Origin: Nocardia bovistercoris
GTDB taxonomy: Bacteria > Actinomycetota > Actinomycetes > Mycobacteriales > Mycobacteriaceae
NCBI RefSeq assembly: GCF_015674855.1
Contig: NZ_JADMLG010000025.1
Location: 1 to 64,000, forward strand
Direction of reading: 5' to 3'
DNA length: 64,000 nucleotides
This document shows positions 26,871-35,871 of this stretch, piece after piece. The translations under genes were made by a program, and so were the position numbers. The notes beneath the pieces were generated by a model. That model was not told where the DNA came from. It searched no databases and saw only the letters and a list, made by a program, of their open reading frames with translations. Within the stretch, counting starts at the first letter, position 1, and each line of letters opens with the position of its first letter.

Positions 26871-27877
26871 GCCGTGCCTCGCTGTGCTTGCTGACGCAGG
26901 GCCTGTGCGATGCGTCCGCGATGGAGATCCGCGGTGCCCCAGGCCGCGCGCAGGGCGGTGACCTTGGTCAGCCACAGTGACAGGTCGTATTCGGCGGTGT
27001 AACCGATCGCACCGTGTACCTGGAGTGCGGCGCGCGCGGCGGCGTAGGCGGCTTCGCCGCAGGTCACGTACGCGGCGGAAACGTCTCGCGCCCTGGTCGA
27101 CTCGCCCGTGGTGAGCGCGGCGCGCAACAGCAGCGGTTCGGCCAGATCCAATCCGATCAGCACATCCGCCAATCTCTGTTTCACGGCCTGGAATTCGCCG
27201 ATCTGCTTGCCGAACTGCTTGCGCTGCTTGGCGTATTCGGTGGCGGCGTGCAGCAGCGCGCGTCCGGCGCCGAGCAGTTGCGCGGCGGCCGCGAGGGCGC
27301 CTGCGTCGAATGCCGCCGCCGACGCCTCGGCCACACCTTCGACCATGACCTCGTCGACGTGCACCTGGAACAACCGCCGGGCCGGGTCGATGGACCGAAC
27401 CGCGTCGCCACGCCGTCCCGTGCACAGCCGGTCACCGTCGAGGACGAGCACCACCTCGGCGACATCGGCGTCGAGCGCGACGGTATCGCGGCCCGTGGCG
27501 GCGAAACCGAGGGTGCCGAGCGACGCGCCATCGGCGAGTCCGGGCAGCCAGCGGTCGGCGAGGTCGGTGTCGGGCAGCGCCTGGAGCAGCGCGGGGATCG
27601 CGGCGGCGGTCTCCACCAGCGGACCCGGCGCGGCCGCGCGGCCGATCTCCTGGAACGCGACCACCAGGTCGATCGGTTCGGCCTCGACGCCGCCGTGCGC
27701 CTCCCGCACCGCGAGACCGAGCGCGCCCGCGCCCGCGAGTTGGCGGATCAGCCCGAGTCCGGGCGCGGCATCGCCGTCGGCCCAGGCCCGAACGGCGGCG
27801 GGGGTGCGTCCGGCGTCGAGGAGTTTGCGCAGGCTGGCGCCGAAGTCGACGTGTTCGGAGCTGAGCGCGAACCTCAT
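26867..27877 (-). CDS. fadE32: Acyl-CoA dehydrogenase, FadE32-like
   Basis: 336 aa from ATG at 27877, overlapping the fadE31 stop by ATGA. This is a shortened acyl-CoA dehydrogenase-type subunit with YAKQRKQFGKQIGEFQAVKQRLADVLI and LQVHGAIGYTAEYDLSLWL. Steroid-degrading FadE enzymes often work as heteromers of two different subunits, one keeping the catalytic base and one binding FAD. The adjacency of fadE31 and fadE32 suggests such a pair. Probably acts on a ring C/D-derived CoA thioester. Cytoplasmic. Confidence 0.85.
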   Translation of the reverse strand: MRFALSSEHVDFGASLRKLLDAGRTPAAVRAWADGDAAPGLGLIRQLAGAGALGLAVREAHGGVEAEPIDLVVAFQEIGRAAAPGPLVETAAAIPALLQALPDTDLADRWLPGLADGASLGTLGFAATGRDTVALDADVAEVVLVLDGDRLCTGRRGDAVRSIDPARRLFQVHVDEVMVEGVAEASAAAFDAGALAAAAQLLGAGRALLHAATEYAKQRKQFGKQIGEFQAVKQRLADVLIGLDLAEPLLLRAALTTGESTRARDVSAAYVTCGEAAYAAARAALQVHGAIGYTAEYDLSLWLTKVTALRAAWGTADLHRGRIAQALRQQAQRGTA

Positions 27878-29010
27878 CGGCTGCTTCCTCTCGGTAGTCC
27901 GAGCAGCCGCTCGGCGATGATATTGCGCTGAATCTCGTTGGTGCCCGCGTAGATCGGGCCCGACAGCGAGAACAGGTAGCCGTCGGTCCACCGGCTGCTC
28001 CGCTCGCCGGCGTCGCCGAGCACCTCCAGCGCGGTTTCGTGCATGGCGATATCGAGTTCGGACCAGAAGACCTTGGTGATCGACGATTCCGCACCGAGTT
28101 TGCCGCCTTCGTTCAGGCGGGTCACGGTGCCGAAGGTGTGCAGCCGGTATGCCTCGCTGCCGATCCACGCGTCGACCACCGCGTCGCGCCGGCCGTTGTC
28201 GGCGCCGGTGTCGAGCCACAGGTCGACCAGACGGCGTGCGGTGGCGCTGAACCGTCCCGGACTGCGCAGCGACAGACCGCGTTCGTTGCTCGAGGTGCTC
28301 ATCGCCACCCGCCAGCCCTCGTTGGGCTCGCCGATCACATCGTGGTCGGGCACGAAAACGTCGTCGAGGAAGATCTCGGCGAATCCCGGTTCGCCGTCGA
28401 GCTGCGGAATCGGCCGCACCGAAACGCCTTCGGCGGTGAGCGGGAACATCAGGTAGGTCAGTCCGCGGTGGCGTTCGGCTTCCGGATCGCTGCGGAACAG
28501 GCCGAAGGCCCAGTCGGCGAAGGCCGCTCGCGAACTCCAGGTCTTCTGGCCGCTGAGCAGCCAGCCGCCGTCGGTGCGCTTGGCGGTCGACCGGATACCG
28601 GCAAGGTCGCTGCCCGCCTCCGGCTCCGACCACGCCTGCGCCCAGATGTCGTCTCCGCGCGCCATTCTCGGCATGATGCGGGCGAGCTGTTCGGGGCTGC
28701 CGTGTTCGAACAGGGTCGGCGCGAGCAGGAAGATGCCGTTCTGGCTGACCCGTCCCGGCGCGCCCGCGGCGTAGTATTCCTGTTCGAACAGCACCCATTC
28801 CAGCAGCGACGCGTCGCGTCCGCCGTATTCGCGCTGCCAGGACACCACCGAGAGCCTGGCGTCGGCGAGGGTGCGTTCCCAGTCGCGGTGCGCCTCGAAT
28901 CCGGCTTCGGTGTCCATCGAGGGCAGTGGGGTCTTCGGGGTGTTGGCGGCCAGGAACTCCCTGACCTCGTCCTGGAATTCCCGCGTCGGCTGATCCAGTT
29001 CCAGATCCAC
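27874..29010 (-). CDS. fadE31: Acyl-CoA dehydrogenase, FadE31-like
   Basis: 378 aa from GTG at 29010 (the G is also the last base of the upstream TAG). Typical sections are WAQAWSEPEAGSDLAGIRS, KTWSSRAAFADW and the C-terminal SGPIYAGTNEIQRNIIAERL, the signature of full-length acyl-CoA dehydrogenases. It is the first of the fadE31-32-33 run and directly downstream of an enoyl-CoA hydratase gene. It likely contributes to HIP-CoA beta-oxidation. The exact substrate cannot be seen from sequence. Confidence 0.87.
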   Translation of the reverse strand: MDLELDQPTREFQDEVREFLAANTPKTPLPSMDTEAGFEAHRDWERTLADARLSVVSWQREYGGRDASLLEWVLFEQEYYAAGAPGRVSQNGIFLLAPTLFEHGSPEQLARIMPRMARGDDIWAQAWSEPEAGSDLAGIRSTAKRTDGGWLLSGQKTWSSRAAFADWAFGLFRSDPEAERHRGLTYLMFPLTAEGVSVRPIPQLDGEPGFAEIFLDDVFVPDHDVIGEPNEGWRVAMSTSSNERGLSLRSPGRFSATARRLVDLWLDTGADNGRRDAVVDAWIGSEAYRLHTFGTVTRLNEGGKLGAESSITKVFWSELDIAMHETALEVLGDAGERSSRWTDGYLFSLSGPIYAGTNEIQRNIIAERLLGLPRGSSR

Positions 29011-29912
29011 TACCTTGTCCCGTTCTGCTGTGTGGTCGCACCGGCTGTCATCGCCGTGGCTTTCATCGAGGCGGCGTTCATGCCGCCCAGTGAATCCGTG
29101 CCGACCTCGGCGTTGTGGGCGTGCGCGAAGTGGTGCAGTCCGAAGACCGCGTCCATGCCGGAGCGCATCCCCATCAGATCCTCGGCCTGGTTGACCGCCT
29201 TCTTGGTGAGCGCGAGCCCGAATTGCGGCATGGTCGCGATCCTTTCGGCCATCGCGAAGGTCTGCTCCGCGAGTTCGGCGCGCGGCACCACCCGGTTGAC
29301 CATGCCCCATTCCTTGGCCTGCGCCGCGTCGAACCGGTCGCCGGTGAACAGGAACTCCTTGGCCGCGCGCGGACCGATCACCCACGGGTGCGCGAAGTAC
29401 TCGACTCCCGGAATGCCCATGCGGACAACGGGATCGGAGAAGAACGAGTCATCGGAGGCGATGATCATGTCGCACACCCATGCCAGCATCAGACCGCCCG
29501 CGATGCACGCGCCCTGCACCATCGCGATGGTCGGCTTCGGAATCTCGCGCCACCGGCGGCACATGCCGAGGTAGACCTCGGTCTCGCGGGCGAAACGCTG
29601 ATCGCCGCCCGCGCGGTCGACGTGATCCCACCACAGCGCGGCCTTGTTCGGGTAGCGCACGTGATGATCGCGGCCCGGTGTGCCGATGTCGTGGCCGGCG
29701 CTGAAATGTTTGCCGTTGCCCGCCAACACGATCACCTTGACTTCGGCGTCCTCCACGGCGCGCGTGAACGCGGCGTCGAGCGCGTAGGTCATCACCGAGT
29801 TCTGCGCGTTGCGGTAGTCGGGCCGGTTCATGGTCACGATCGCGATCGGCCCGCGCGTCTCGTAGGTGACGACCTCGCCCTCGTCCGGGACCCCGCCCTG
29901 ACCGTCTGTCAT
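29010..29912 (-). CDS. Enoyl-CoA hydratase/isomerase family protein in the HIP operon
   Basis: 300 aa from ATG at 29912, of the crotonase fold: IAIVTMNRPDYRNAQN, then LAGNGKHFSAGHDIG (first oxyanion-hole strand) and VQGACIAGGLMLAWVCDMI (second). It is immediately after fadD3 (no gap) and before fadE31, so it belongs to the steroid ring C/D operon. It is distinct from EchA20 (40938-41702) and EchA19 (56096-56878), both present in this window. The substrate is not known. Confidence 0.88.
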   Translation of the reverse strand: MTDGQGGVPDEGEVVTYETRGPIAIVTMNRPDYRNAQNSVMTYALDAAFTRAVEDAEVKVIVLAGNGKHFSAGHDIGTPGRDHHVRYPNKAALWWDHVDRAGGDQRFARETEVYLGMCRRWREIPKPTIAMVQGACIAGGLMLAWVCDMIIASDDSFFSDPVVRMGIPGVEYFAHPWVIGPRAAKEFLFTGDRFDAAQAKEWGMVNRVVPRAELAEQTFAMAERIATMPQFGLALTKKAVNQAEDLMGMRSGMDAVFGLHHFAHAHNAEVGTDSLGGMNAASMKATAMTAGATTQQNGTR

Positions 29913-31466
29913 CTACTTCTCCTCACGTAGTTCGCGCTTGAGCACTTTCCCGGCCGCGCTGTAGGGCAGTTGATCGCGGAACTCGACGAAGCGCGGCACC
30001 TTGAAATTGGCGAGTACGCCTTTCGCGTGGGCGATCACCTGCTCCTCGGTCACGTTCGCACCGGATCTGCGCACCACATACGCCTTGCCGACCTCGCCCA
30101 TCCGCTCGTCGGGCACCCCGATCACCGCGGATTCGGCGACGCCGTCGAGTCTGGCCAGCGCCTGTTCGATCTCGGCCGGATAGACGTTGAACCCGCCGGA
30201 GATGTACATGTCCTTGAGTCGGTCGGTGATCTTCAGGTAGCCGCGTTCGTCGACGGCGCCGATATCGCCGGTGTGCAGCCAGCCCTCCGCGTCGATGGTC
30301 TCGGCGGTGCTCTCGGGGTCGTCGAGGTAGCCGAGCATGACGTTGGGGCCGCGCAGCAGCACCTCGCCGTTGTCGGCGATCCTGAGTTCGAAGTCGGCGA
30401 TCGGCCTGCCGCAGGTGTTGGCGACGGTTTCGGCGTCGTCGTCGGCGCGGCACATGGTTCCGAAGCCTGCGGCCTCGGACAGGCCGTAAGCGGTGACGAC
30501 CACCTCGAACTCCAGTTCCGAGCGCATCCGTTCGACCAGGACCACCGGCACCGTCGCCGCGCCCGTTGTTGACACCCGCAGCGAGCTCAGGTCGTAGTTC
30601 GCGCGTTCCGGGAAGTCGAGGATGGTCTGGTAGATGGTGGGCGGTCCCGGCAGCACCGTGATCTTCCGCTCACCGATCAGTCGCATGGTCTGCGGCACGT
30701 CGAAGGTGGCCTGCGGGACGATGGTCGCGCCGGTGAGCACGCAGGCGAGGATGCCCGCCTTGTATCCGAAGTTGTGGAAGAACGGGCTCACCACGAGGTA
30801 GTTGTCGTCGCTGCGCAGGGTGGCGCAGTCGGCCCAGGCGCGGACCACCGACAGCGCCTGCCGGTGCGCGACCAGCGTGCCCTTGCTGCGGCCGGTGGTG
30901 CCGGAGGTGAACAGGATGTCGGAGATGTCTTCGGGCCGAACGCTTTCGGCGCGCGCAACGGCATCGGCCTCCGGCACCGCTTGCGCGGCCGCCGCCAGCT
31001 CCGACCAGTTCAGCACGGTGTCATCGGATTCCGCCGCCGTCCCCGCTTCGACGGGGATCACCACGATCGTCGGAATCTTCAGTTCTGGTGCGGTGGATCG
31101 CAATTCGGCCAGGCGGTCACGTCCGAGGAAGGGGCCGGTGATGAACAGCGCCTTCGCCTCGACCCGGGCAAGCACGTCGGCGGCCTCCTCGGCGACGTAG
31201 CGCGTGTTCAGCGGGACCAGCGCCGCGCCCGCGTACTGCGCGGCCAGCGCGGCGACGACCCAGTGGTGGGTGTTCGGCGCCCACATGGCGATGCGGTCGC
31301 CGCGTTCCACGCCGCGCGCGATGAGGGCGCGCGCCACCTCGCGCACCGCGGCCGACACCTGCGCCCAGTCGAGTGTGACCTCGCCGTCGATGATCGCGGG
31401 GAGGTCGCCGAAGGTTCGCGCTGCCTCGTGCAGTGCTGTCGGTGTCGTCTGCGCTGGGGTTGTCAC
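29913..31466 (-). CDS. fadD3: FadD3, HIP-CoA ligase
   Basis: 517 aa from GTG at 31466, chosen because GAGGA lies 5 bases upstream and the length then fits known FadD3. GTG at 31526 would give 537 aa and sit only 10 bases from the KstR2-type box. This adenylate-forming ligase has the AMP-binding motif LFTSGTTGRSKG, then YGLSEAAGFG, GWLHTGDIG and the catalytic Lys region SAAGKVLKREL. It activates HIP (the bicyclic product of HsaD) with CoA and so makes KstR2's inducer. The gene starts the operon that continues with an ech and fadE31-33. Confidence 0.92.
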   Translation of the reverse strand: MTTPAQTTPTALHEAARTFGDLPAIIDGEVTLDWAQVSAAVREVARALIARGVERGDRIAMWAPNTHHWVVAALAAQYAGAALVPLNTRYVAEEAADVLARVEAKALFITGPFLGRDRLAELRSTAPELKIPTIVVIPVEAGTAAESDDTVLNWSELAAAAQAVPEADAVARAESVRPEDISDILFTSGTTGRSKGTLVAHRQALSVVRAWADCATLRSDDNYLVVSPFFHNFGYKAGILACVLTGATIVPQATFDVPQTMRLIGERKITVLPGPPTIYQTILDFPERANYDLSSLRVSTTGAATVPVVLVERMRSELEFEVVVTAYGLSEAAGFGTMCRADDDAETVANTCGRPIADFELRIADNGEVLLRGPNVMLGYLDDPESTAETIDAEGWLHTGDIGAVDERGYLKITDRLKDMYISGGFNVYPAEIEQALARLDGVAESAVIGVPDERMGEVGKAYVVRRSGANVTEEQVIAHAKGVLANFKVPRFVEFRDQLPYSAAGKVLKRELREEK

Positions 31467-31536
31467 GGATGTCCTCACCGCTCGTGCCTGGCCCTCGGTG
31501 CGCGGTGGCGTACCGATCGGGTCCACACTCTAACAA

Positions 31537-31550
31537 AGCAAGTGCTTGGT
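31537..31550. promoter_or_regulatory. KstR2-type operator between fadD3 and fadE30
   Basis: AGCAAGTGCTTGGT fits the KstR2 palindrome AnCAAGnnCTTGnT at every specified position. It lies in the short divergent gap, 16 bases before the fadE30 GTG, and should control both directions. Confidence 0.9.
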
Positions 31551-31566
31551 AGGTTATCCTACCGTC

Positions 31567-32760
31567 GTGGTTGCGATCCAGACCTCAGAATCCGACACCG
31601 CCGCCGCCGACGCGCGGTTTTCCGCAGAAGTGCGCGCATGGCTGGCGGACAACCTCGACGGCGAGTTCCGCGAACTGCGCGGCCTCGGCGGTCCAGGCCG
31701 CGAGCACGAAGCATTCGACGAACGCCTCGCCTGGGACCGGCACCTGGCCGCCGCCGGATGGACCTGCCTCGGCTGGCCCGAGGAATACGGCGGCCGCGCG
31801 GCGACCATCCGCCAGCAGGTGATCTTCCACGAGGAATACGCCAAGGCGAACGCGCCCGCGCGGGTATCCCACATGGGTGAGGAACTGCTCGGCCCGACCG
31901 TGCTCGCCTTCGGAACCCAGGCACAGAAGGATCGGTTCCTGCCCGGCATCCGCAGCGTCAGCGAACTGTGGTGCCAGGGCTACTCCGAACCCGGCGCGGG
32001 CTCGGACCTGGCCGCGGTCAGCACCGCCGCGCACCTCGACGGCGACGAATGGTCGATCAACGGGCAGAAGATCTGGACCTCGCTGGCGCACGTCGCCGAC
32101 TGGTGCTTCGTCGTCGCCCGCACCGAGAAGGGGTCGAGCAGGCACAAGGGCCTGTCCTACCTGCTCGTGCCCATGAAGCAGCCCGGCATCGAAGTGCGGC
32201 CCATCATCCAGTCGACCGGCACCTCCGAATTCAACGAGGTGTTCTTCGACAACGCTCGCACCGACGCCGACCTGGTCGTCGGCGCGCCCGGCGAAGGCTG
32301 GCGCATCGCCATGGGCACCCTCACCTTCGAACGCGGCGTGTCCACCCTCGGCCAGCAGATCCGCTTCGCCCGCGAGCTCGCCGACATCGAGGCGCTGGCC
32401 CGGCGCAACGGCGCCGCCGATGACCCGCTGATCGCCGACCGCATCGACCGCGCCTGGGTCGGTCTGCGGGTACTGCGCGCGCATGCCCTGCGCACCATGG
32501 AAAGCGTCGAAGTCGACGACGGCGGGCAGGCGTCGGTCGCGAAACTGCTGTGGGCCAACTGGCATCGCGGACTCGGCGAACTGGCGATGGCCGTGCTCGG
32601 TCCCGCCGGACTCATCGCCGACGACAACGACGATCTCAACGAATGGCAGCGGCTGTACCTGTTCACCCGCGCCGACACGATCTACGGAGGTTCGAACGAA
32701 GTGCAGCGCAACATCATCTCCGAGCGTGTGCTCGGCCTCCCGCGCGAGGCCAGGCCGTGA
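31567..32760 (+). CDS. fadE30: Acyl-CoA dehydrogenase FadE30 (IpdE1)
   Basis: 397 aa from GTG at 31567, just 16 bases after the KstR2-type box; no ribosome site is visible, so the mRNA may be leaderless or nearly so. Full-length acyl-CoA dehydrogenase with WCQGYSEPGAGSDLAAVS, KIWTSLAHVADW and DTIYGGSNEVQRNIISERVLG at the end. In mycobacteria FadE30 (IpdE1) is divergent from fadD3 and acts early in HIP-CoA degradation; the arrangement here is the same. The next gene overlaps by GTGA. Confidence 0.9.
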   Translation: MVAIQTSESDTAAADARFSAEVRAWLADNLDGEFRELRGLGGPGREHEAFDERLAWDRHLAAAGWTCLGWPEEYGGRAATIRQQVIFHEEYAKANAPARVSHMGEELLGPTVLAFGTQAQKDRFLPGIRSVSELWCQGYSEPGAGSDLAAVSTAAHLDGDEWSINGQKIWTSLAHVADWCFVVARTEKGSSRHKGLSYLLVPMKQPGIEVRPIIQSTGTSEFNEVFFDNARTDADLVVGAPGEGWRIAMGTLTFERGVSTLGQQIRFARELADIEALARRNGAADDPLIADRIDRAWVGLRVLRAHALRTMESVEVDDGGQASVAKLLWANWHRGLGELAMAVLGPAGLIADDNDDLNEWQRLYLFTRADTIYGGSNEVQRNIISERVLGLPREARP

Positions 32761-33554
32761 CCGGCCCGCTGTCCGTCGCGCCCGAACCGGTCTCCGGGCA
32801 CGGACTGCTCACCGGTCGCGTTGCCGTCGTCACCGCGGCCGCGGGCACCGGAATCGGTTCGGCCACCGCGCGTCGGCTGCTCGCCGAGGGCGCCGACGTG
32901 GTGGTCTCGGACTGGCACGAACGCCGCCTCGGTGAGACCGAAATCGAGCTCGAGGGTGAGTTCCCGGACCGCCGCGTCGCCGCCATCGCGTGTGACGTGC
33001 AGAACACCGAACAGGTGAACGCCCTGGTCCAGGGTGCGGCGCAGGCTCTCGGCCGCATCGACATCCTGGTCAACAACGCGGGCCTCGGCGGGGAGACCCC
33101 GGTCGTCGACATGACCGACGAGCAGTGGGACCGCGTGCTCGACATCACCCTCAACGGCACCTTCCGCTGCACCCGCGCCGCCCTCGGCTACTTCCGCGAC
33201 GCGGGTCACGGCGGTGTCATCGTGAACAACGCCAGCGTGCTCGGCTGGCGCGCGCAGCACGGGCAGGCGCACTACGCCGCCGCCAAGGCCGGTGTGATGG
33301 CTCTCACCAGGTGCAGCGCGGTCGAGGCCGCGGCGCTCGGTGTCCGGATCAACGCGGTGGCGCCGAGCATCGCCCGCCACCCGTTCCTCGACAAGGTCAG
33401 TTCCAGTGAGCTTCTGGACAATCTTTCCCAGCAGGAGGCGTTCGGCCGGGCCGCCGAGCCATGGGAAGTGGCGGCGACCATCGCCATGCTCGCCAGCGAC
33501 TACACCAGTTATCTGACCGGCGAAGTGGTGTCGGTCAGCAGTCAGAGAGCTTGA
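32757..33554 (+). CDS. ipdF: Short-chain dehydrogenase, IpdF/Rv3559c-like
   Basis: 265 aa from GTG at 32757, overlapping the fadE30 stop. SDR features: cofactor loop AAAGTGIGSATA, NNAG motif, and catalytic Ser plus YxxxK in NNASVLGW...HYAAAKAG. In M. tuberculosis the SDR beside fadE30 (Rv3559c) is assigned to oxidation of a hydroxy-HIP-CoA type intermediate; I infer the same role from family and position. Cytoplasmic. A strong hairpin follows. Confidence 0.82.
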   Translation: MTGPLSVAPEPVSGHGLLTGRVAVVTAAAGTGIGSATARRLLAEGADVVVSDWHERRLGETEIELEGEFPDRRVAAIACDVQNTEQVNALVQGAAQALGRIDILVNNAGLGGETPVVDMTDEQWDRVLDITLNGTFRCTRAALGYFRDAGHGGVIVNNASVLGWRAQHGQAHYAAAKAGVMALTRCSAVEAAALGVRINAVAPSIARHPFLDKVSSSELLDNLSQQEAFGRAAEPWEVAATIAMLASDYTSYLTGEVVSVSSQRA

Positions 33555-33569
33555 GGCGCATCAGGATTC

Positions 33570-33597
33570 GAGGCCGTCACCATTCGGTGGCGGCCTC
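33570..33597 (+). terminator. Hairpin after the fadE30-ipdF operon
   Basis: A 12-bp stem GAGGCCGTCACC / GGTGGCGGCCTC with one G-T pair and a 4-base loop, 16 bases after the stop. No T-run. Between 33598 and 33867 I see no gene. Confidence 0.7.
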
Positions 33598-33867
33598 GGT
33601 CATAGCGGGGCCGCGTAATCGGAACTCGCTGAGGTTTTCGTCTCGATAGCGTGAACCGACTGCCCGGATGCGCGCGGCCGCCGCGAAAATCATTTGTGCC
33701 GCCGCCGGAGGTCGTGAAAATCTAAGTACCGCAACATCATCAGCGTGGGGTTCGGGGCGGGCGGCTGGACGCGCGGTGCGTGTCGGCGTCACGGGGGTTG
33801 TCTCGGTTCGTCGAGACCGGCCTTCGTCCGAACGGTCTGCGATGTTCGGACAAGGGGGAAATAGAAA

Positions 33868-34074
33868 GTGACCGCTCGTCGATTATGTCTTCTGATCGTC
33901 GCCGTCGGCCTGCTTTTCGGGGGCATAGCGCTGGCGATCGACTTATTAGCGGTGAGCCCGCCGGTTCCCGCTGATTCGCAGCACTGCGACGATTTGGCGC
34001 ACGCCGTGCACCGGGCGTCCGCCCGACTGTGCGCGCAGCCGCTTCCGGTCACCCCGCCGCGGAACGCACCGTGA
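33868..34074 (+). CDS. Possible small membrane or secreted peptide
   Basis: 68 aa from GTG at 33868; GGGGGA lies about 9 bases upstream. A basic start (MTARR) leads into a hydrophobic segment LCLLIVAVGLLFGGIALAID, then a short Pro-rich tail with two Cys (QHCDDLAH, ARLCAQP) that could pair outside the cell. The pattern fits a membrane-anchored or secreted peptide. No family is recognised and the gene is short, so it could be chance. It lies alone between ipdF and the next hypothetical gene. Confidence 0.45.
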   Translation: MTARRLCLLIVAVGLLFGGIALAIDLLAVSPPVPADSQHCDDLAHAVHRASARLCAQPLPVTPPRNAP

Positions 34075-34330
34075 CGCATCCACGTCGCCTTCGGCGCGTT
34101 CCTCGTGTGACTCGCGGTCGACCGGTTGGAATGGCAAGGGATCGTCCGCTGTGAACGGCGGGCGACCCCGCCAACGGCCGGGCGTCGCGCGCACCGGTGC
34201 GTCGGCGGGCGACGGTGGCCCGTACGGGCCGGAGAAGGTGCTGATCAGGGAAAAAGCGGGCGCGTGTCGCGGTGCGGTGTGCCATGCTGGGGAGACTTTC
34301 GTTACCCGCACTCGGTAAGGGGCGATGGCC

Positions 34331-35056
34331 ATGGGTTCGGAGCACCCACGCGCCCGCGAACAGCTGGAACTCGATGTGGTCCGCGAGGTCGTCCTGGCCA
34401 GACGCAGGCTCGACAGCCTGGTACTGGCGGCGCTGACGCTCGGCGCGGAACTCACCGATCTGGAGTCGCCGCTGCGCACCGAGTCGAGGGCGGGGGAGAT
34501 CCTCGAACGGTTCGCGGTCGACGAAGACGAGATCACGCGTGATCCCGAAGCGGCGCTACAGGCGGATATGGCGCGCGACGAACGGCGAGCGCGCCGGATC
34601 GGTCTCGGGTACAGCGGCGTGCCGTCGGAGGGGGAGCGGCGCAGGCGCAGGCAGATGGCCCTGCTGCGGGAAGTGCGCGCGGACCTGCTCGAAGTGGTGC
34701 GCCGCAGCCGCAGATACCGCTTCGACCGCAATGCCTTCGCCGAGGAGATAGCCGCGGGCCTCGGCGCGGCCACCGACAAACTCGTCGTCGGCTCCGATAT
34801 GGACACCTACGACGCCTGGCAGCGCGGCATGGTCCTCGGGTTGATCGAGGAATCGACCCCGCACGGCCCCAAGGTCCTCGCTACCGTCGACGCGGGCCCC
34901 GAGCGCGGCCATCTCACCGTCGAATGGGACAGCTGCGAACGCCGCCTCGCCCTGATCGCCCGCATGTCGAGAGCGGGCGTCTCCCCGGTGGTCATCTGCG
35001 ACCGCCTACTCGCCGACCTCTCCGTCTCCTCGCCCTTGCGCTATTCGGCCCGCTGA
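34331..35056 (+). CDS. Hypothetical helical protein upstream of kstR2
   Basis: 241 aa from ATG at 34331; AAGGGG is 8 bases upstream, which favours it over ATG at 34325. Charged and helix-rich (RAREQLELDVVREVVLARRRL; RRARRIGLGY), with a small beta-like region near the end (KVLATVDAGPERGHLTVEWDS). No signal peptide or membrane segment. I do not recognise a family. It lies between the ipdF operon and the kstR2 operator, so it may be an insertion rather than part of the steroid pathway. Confidence 0.65.
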   Translation: MGSEHPRAREQLELDVVREVVLARRRLDSLVLAALTLGAELTDLESPLRTESRAGEILERFAVDEDEITRDPEAALQADMARDERRARRIGLGYSGVPSEGERRRRRQMALLREVRADLLEVVRRSRRYRFDRNAFAEEIAAGLGAATDKLVVGSDMDTYDAWQRGMVLGLIEESTPHGPKVLATVDAGPERGHLTVEWDSCERRLALIARMSRAGVSPVVICDRLLADLSVSSPLRYSAR

Positions 35057-35188
35057 TCGCTGTCGTACATACGAGAGAACCGGCCGTCCCTCCTCGGTGC
35101 GGGAGTGGGCAACCAGCCGCGTAGTGCGAGCGAATGCCTTGGGTGGCGACCTACGCGAGTCATTTTCGCGGTGATCACGCCCACTGGC

Positions 35189-35206
35189 ACCAAGCAAATG
35201 CTTGGT
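35189..35206. promoter_or_regulatory. KstR2-type operator before kstR2 (wide spacing)
   Basis: ACCAAGCAAATGCTTGGT: both half-sites AnCAAG and CTTGnT are perfect, but the gap is 6 bases instead of the usual 2. An overlapping AGCAAATGCTTGGT (35193-35206) fits the usual spacing with one mismatch. It lies 14 bases before kstR2, consistent with autoregulation. Confidence 0.8.
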
Positions 35207-35220
35207 TGTATTATGGCGGG

Positions 35221-35823
35221 GTGACCGCACCCGACTCACCGAAATCCGCGCGCCGTAACGAGTTGCTCTCCATGGCGGCGGTGCTGTTCGCCGAGCGCGG
35301 GCTGCGGGCGACCACGGTACGGGATATAGCGGATGCGGCCGGAATCCTATCGGGGAGTCTCTACCACCACTTCGATTCCAAGGAATCGATGGTGGACGAG
35401 ATCCTGCGCGGATTCCTCGACGACCTGTTCGGGCGTTACCGCGAGATCGTCGGCGAAGAGCTCAGCGCGCGAGATACCTTGGAAGCCTTGGTGATCGCGT
35501 CCTACGAATCCTTCGACCGTTTCCACGCCGCGGTCGCGATCTACCAGGCCGAGGCCAAACGGCTGCGCGATTCGCAGCGATTCGCCTATATCGCGGACTA
35601 CAACAACGAGTTCCGTGAACTGTGGCACCGGGTGCTGAGCAACGGCGTCACCGACGGAAGTTTCCGCCCCGAACTCGATGTCGAACTCGCCTACCGATTC
35701 CTGCGCGACACCGTGTGGGTCGCCGTGCGCTGGTATCAGCCGGGCGGCCCGATCACCGTCGACAATCTCGCCAAGCAGTACCTGACCATCGTGTTGGACG
35801 GGCTCACCGCCCCCGCCACCTGA
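35221..35823 (+). CDS. kstR2: KstR2, TetR-family repressor of the HIP regulon
   Basis: 200 aa from GTG at 35221. The TetR DNA-binding domain is clear: RRNELLSMAAVLFAERG, TTVRDIADAAGILSGSLYHHFDSKESM (helix-turn-helix). The ligand domain keeps YESFDRFHAAVAIYQAEAKRL and ends in a helical YRFLRDTVWVAVRW region. KstR2 is released by HIP-CoA, made by FadD3, and represses ring C/D genes through CAAG..CTTG palindromes. It has such a palindrome directly upstream and is followed by fadA6. Steroid context and operator make the assignment firm. Confidence 0.93.
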   Translation: MTAPDSPKSARRNELLSMAAVLFAERGLRATTVRDIADAAGILSGSLYHHFDSKESMVDEILRGFLDDLFGRYREIVGEELSARDTLEALVIASYESFDRFHAAVAIYQAEAKRLRDSQRFAYIADYNNEFRELWHRVLSNGVTDGSFRPELDVELAYRFLRDTVWVAVRWYQPGGPITVDNLAKQYLTIVLDGLTAPAT

Positions 35824-35871
35824 GCACCGACCTCCGGGAATCCGGAAAGCCGAGTCCGAGTAGGAGATTCC

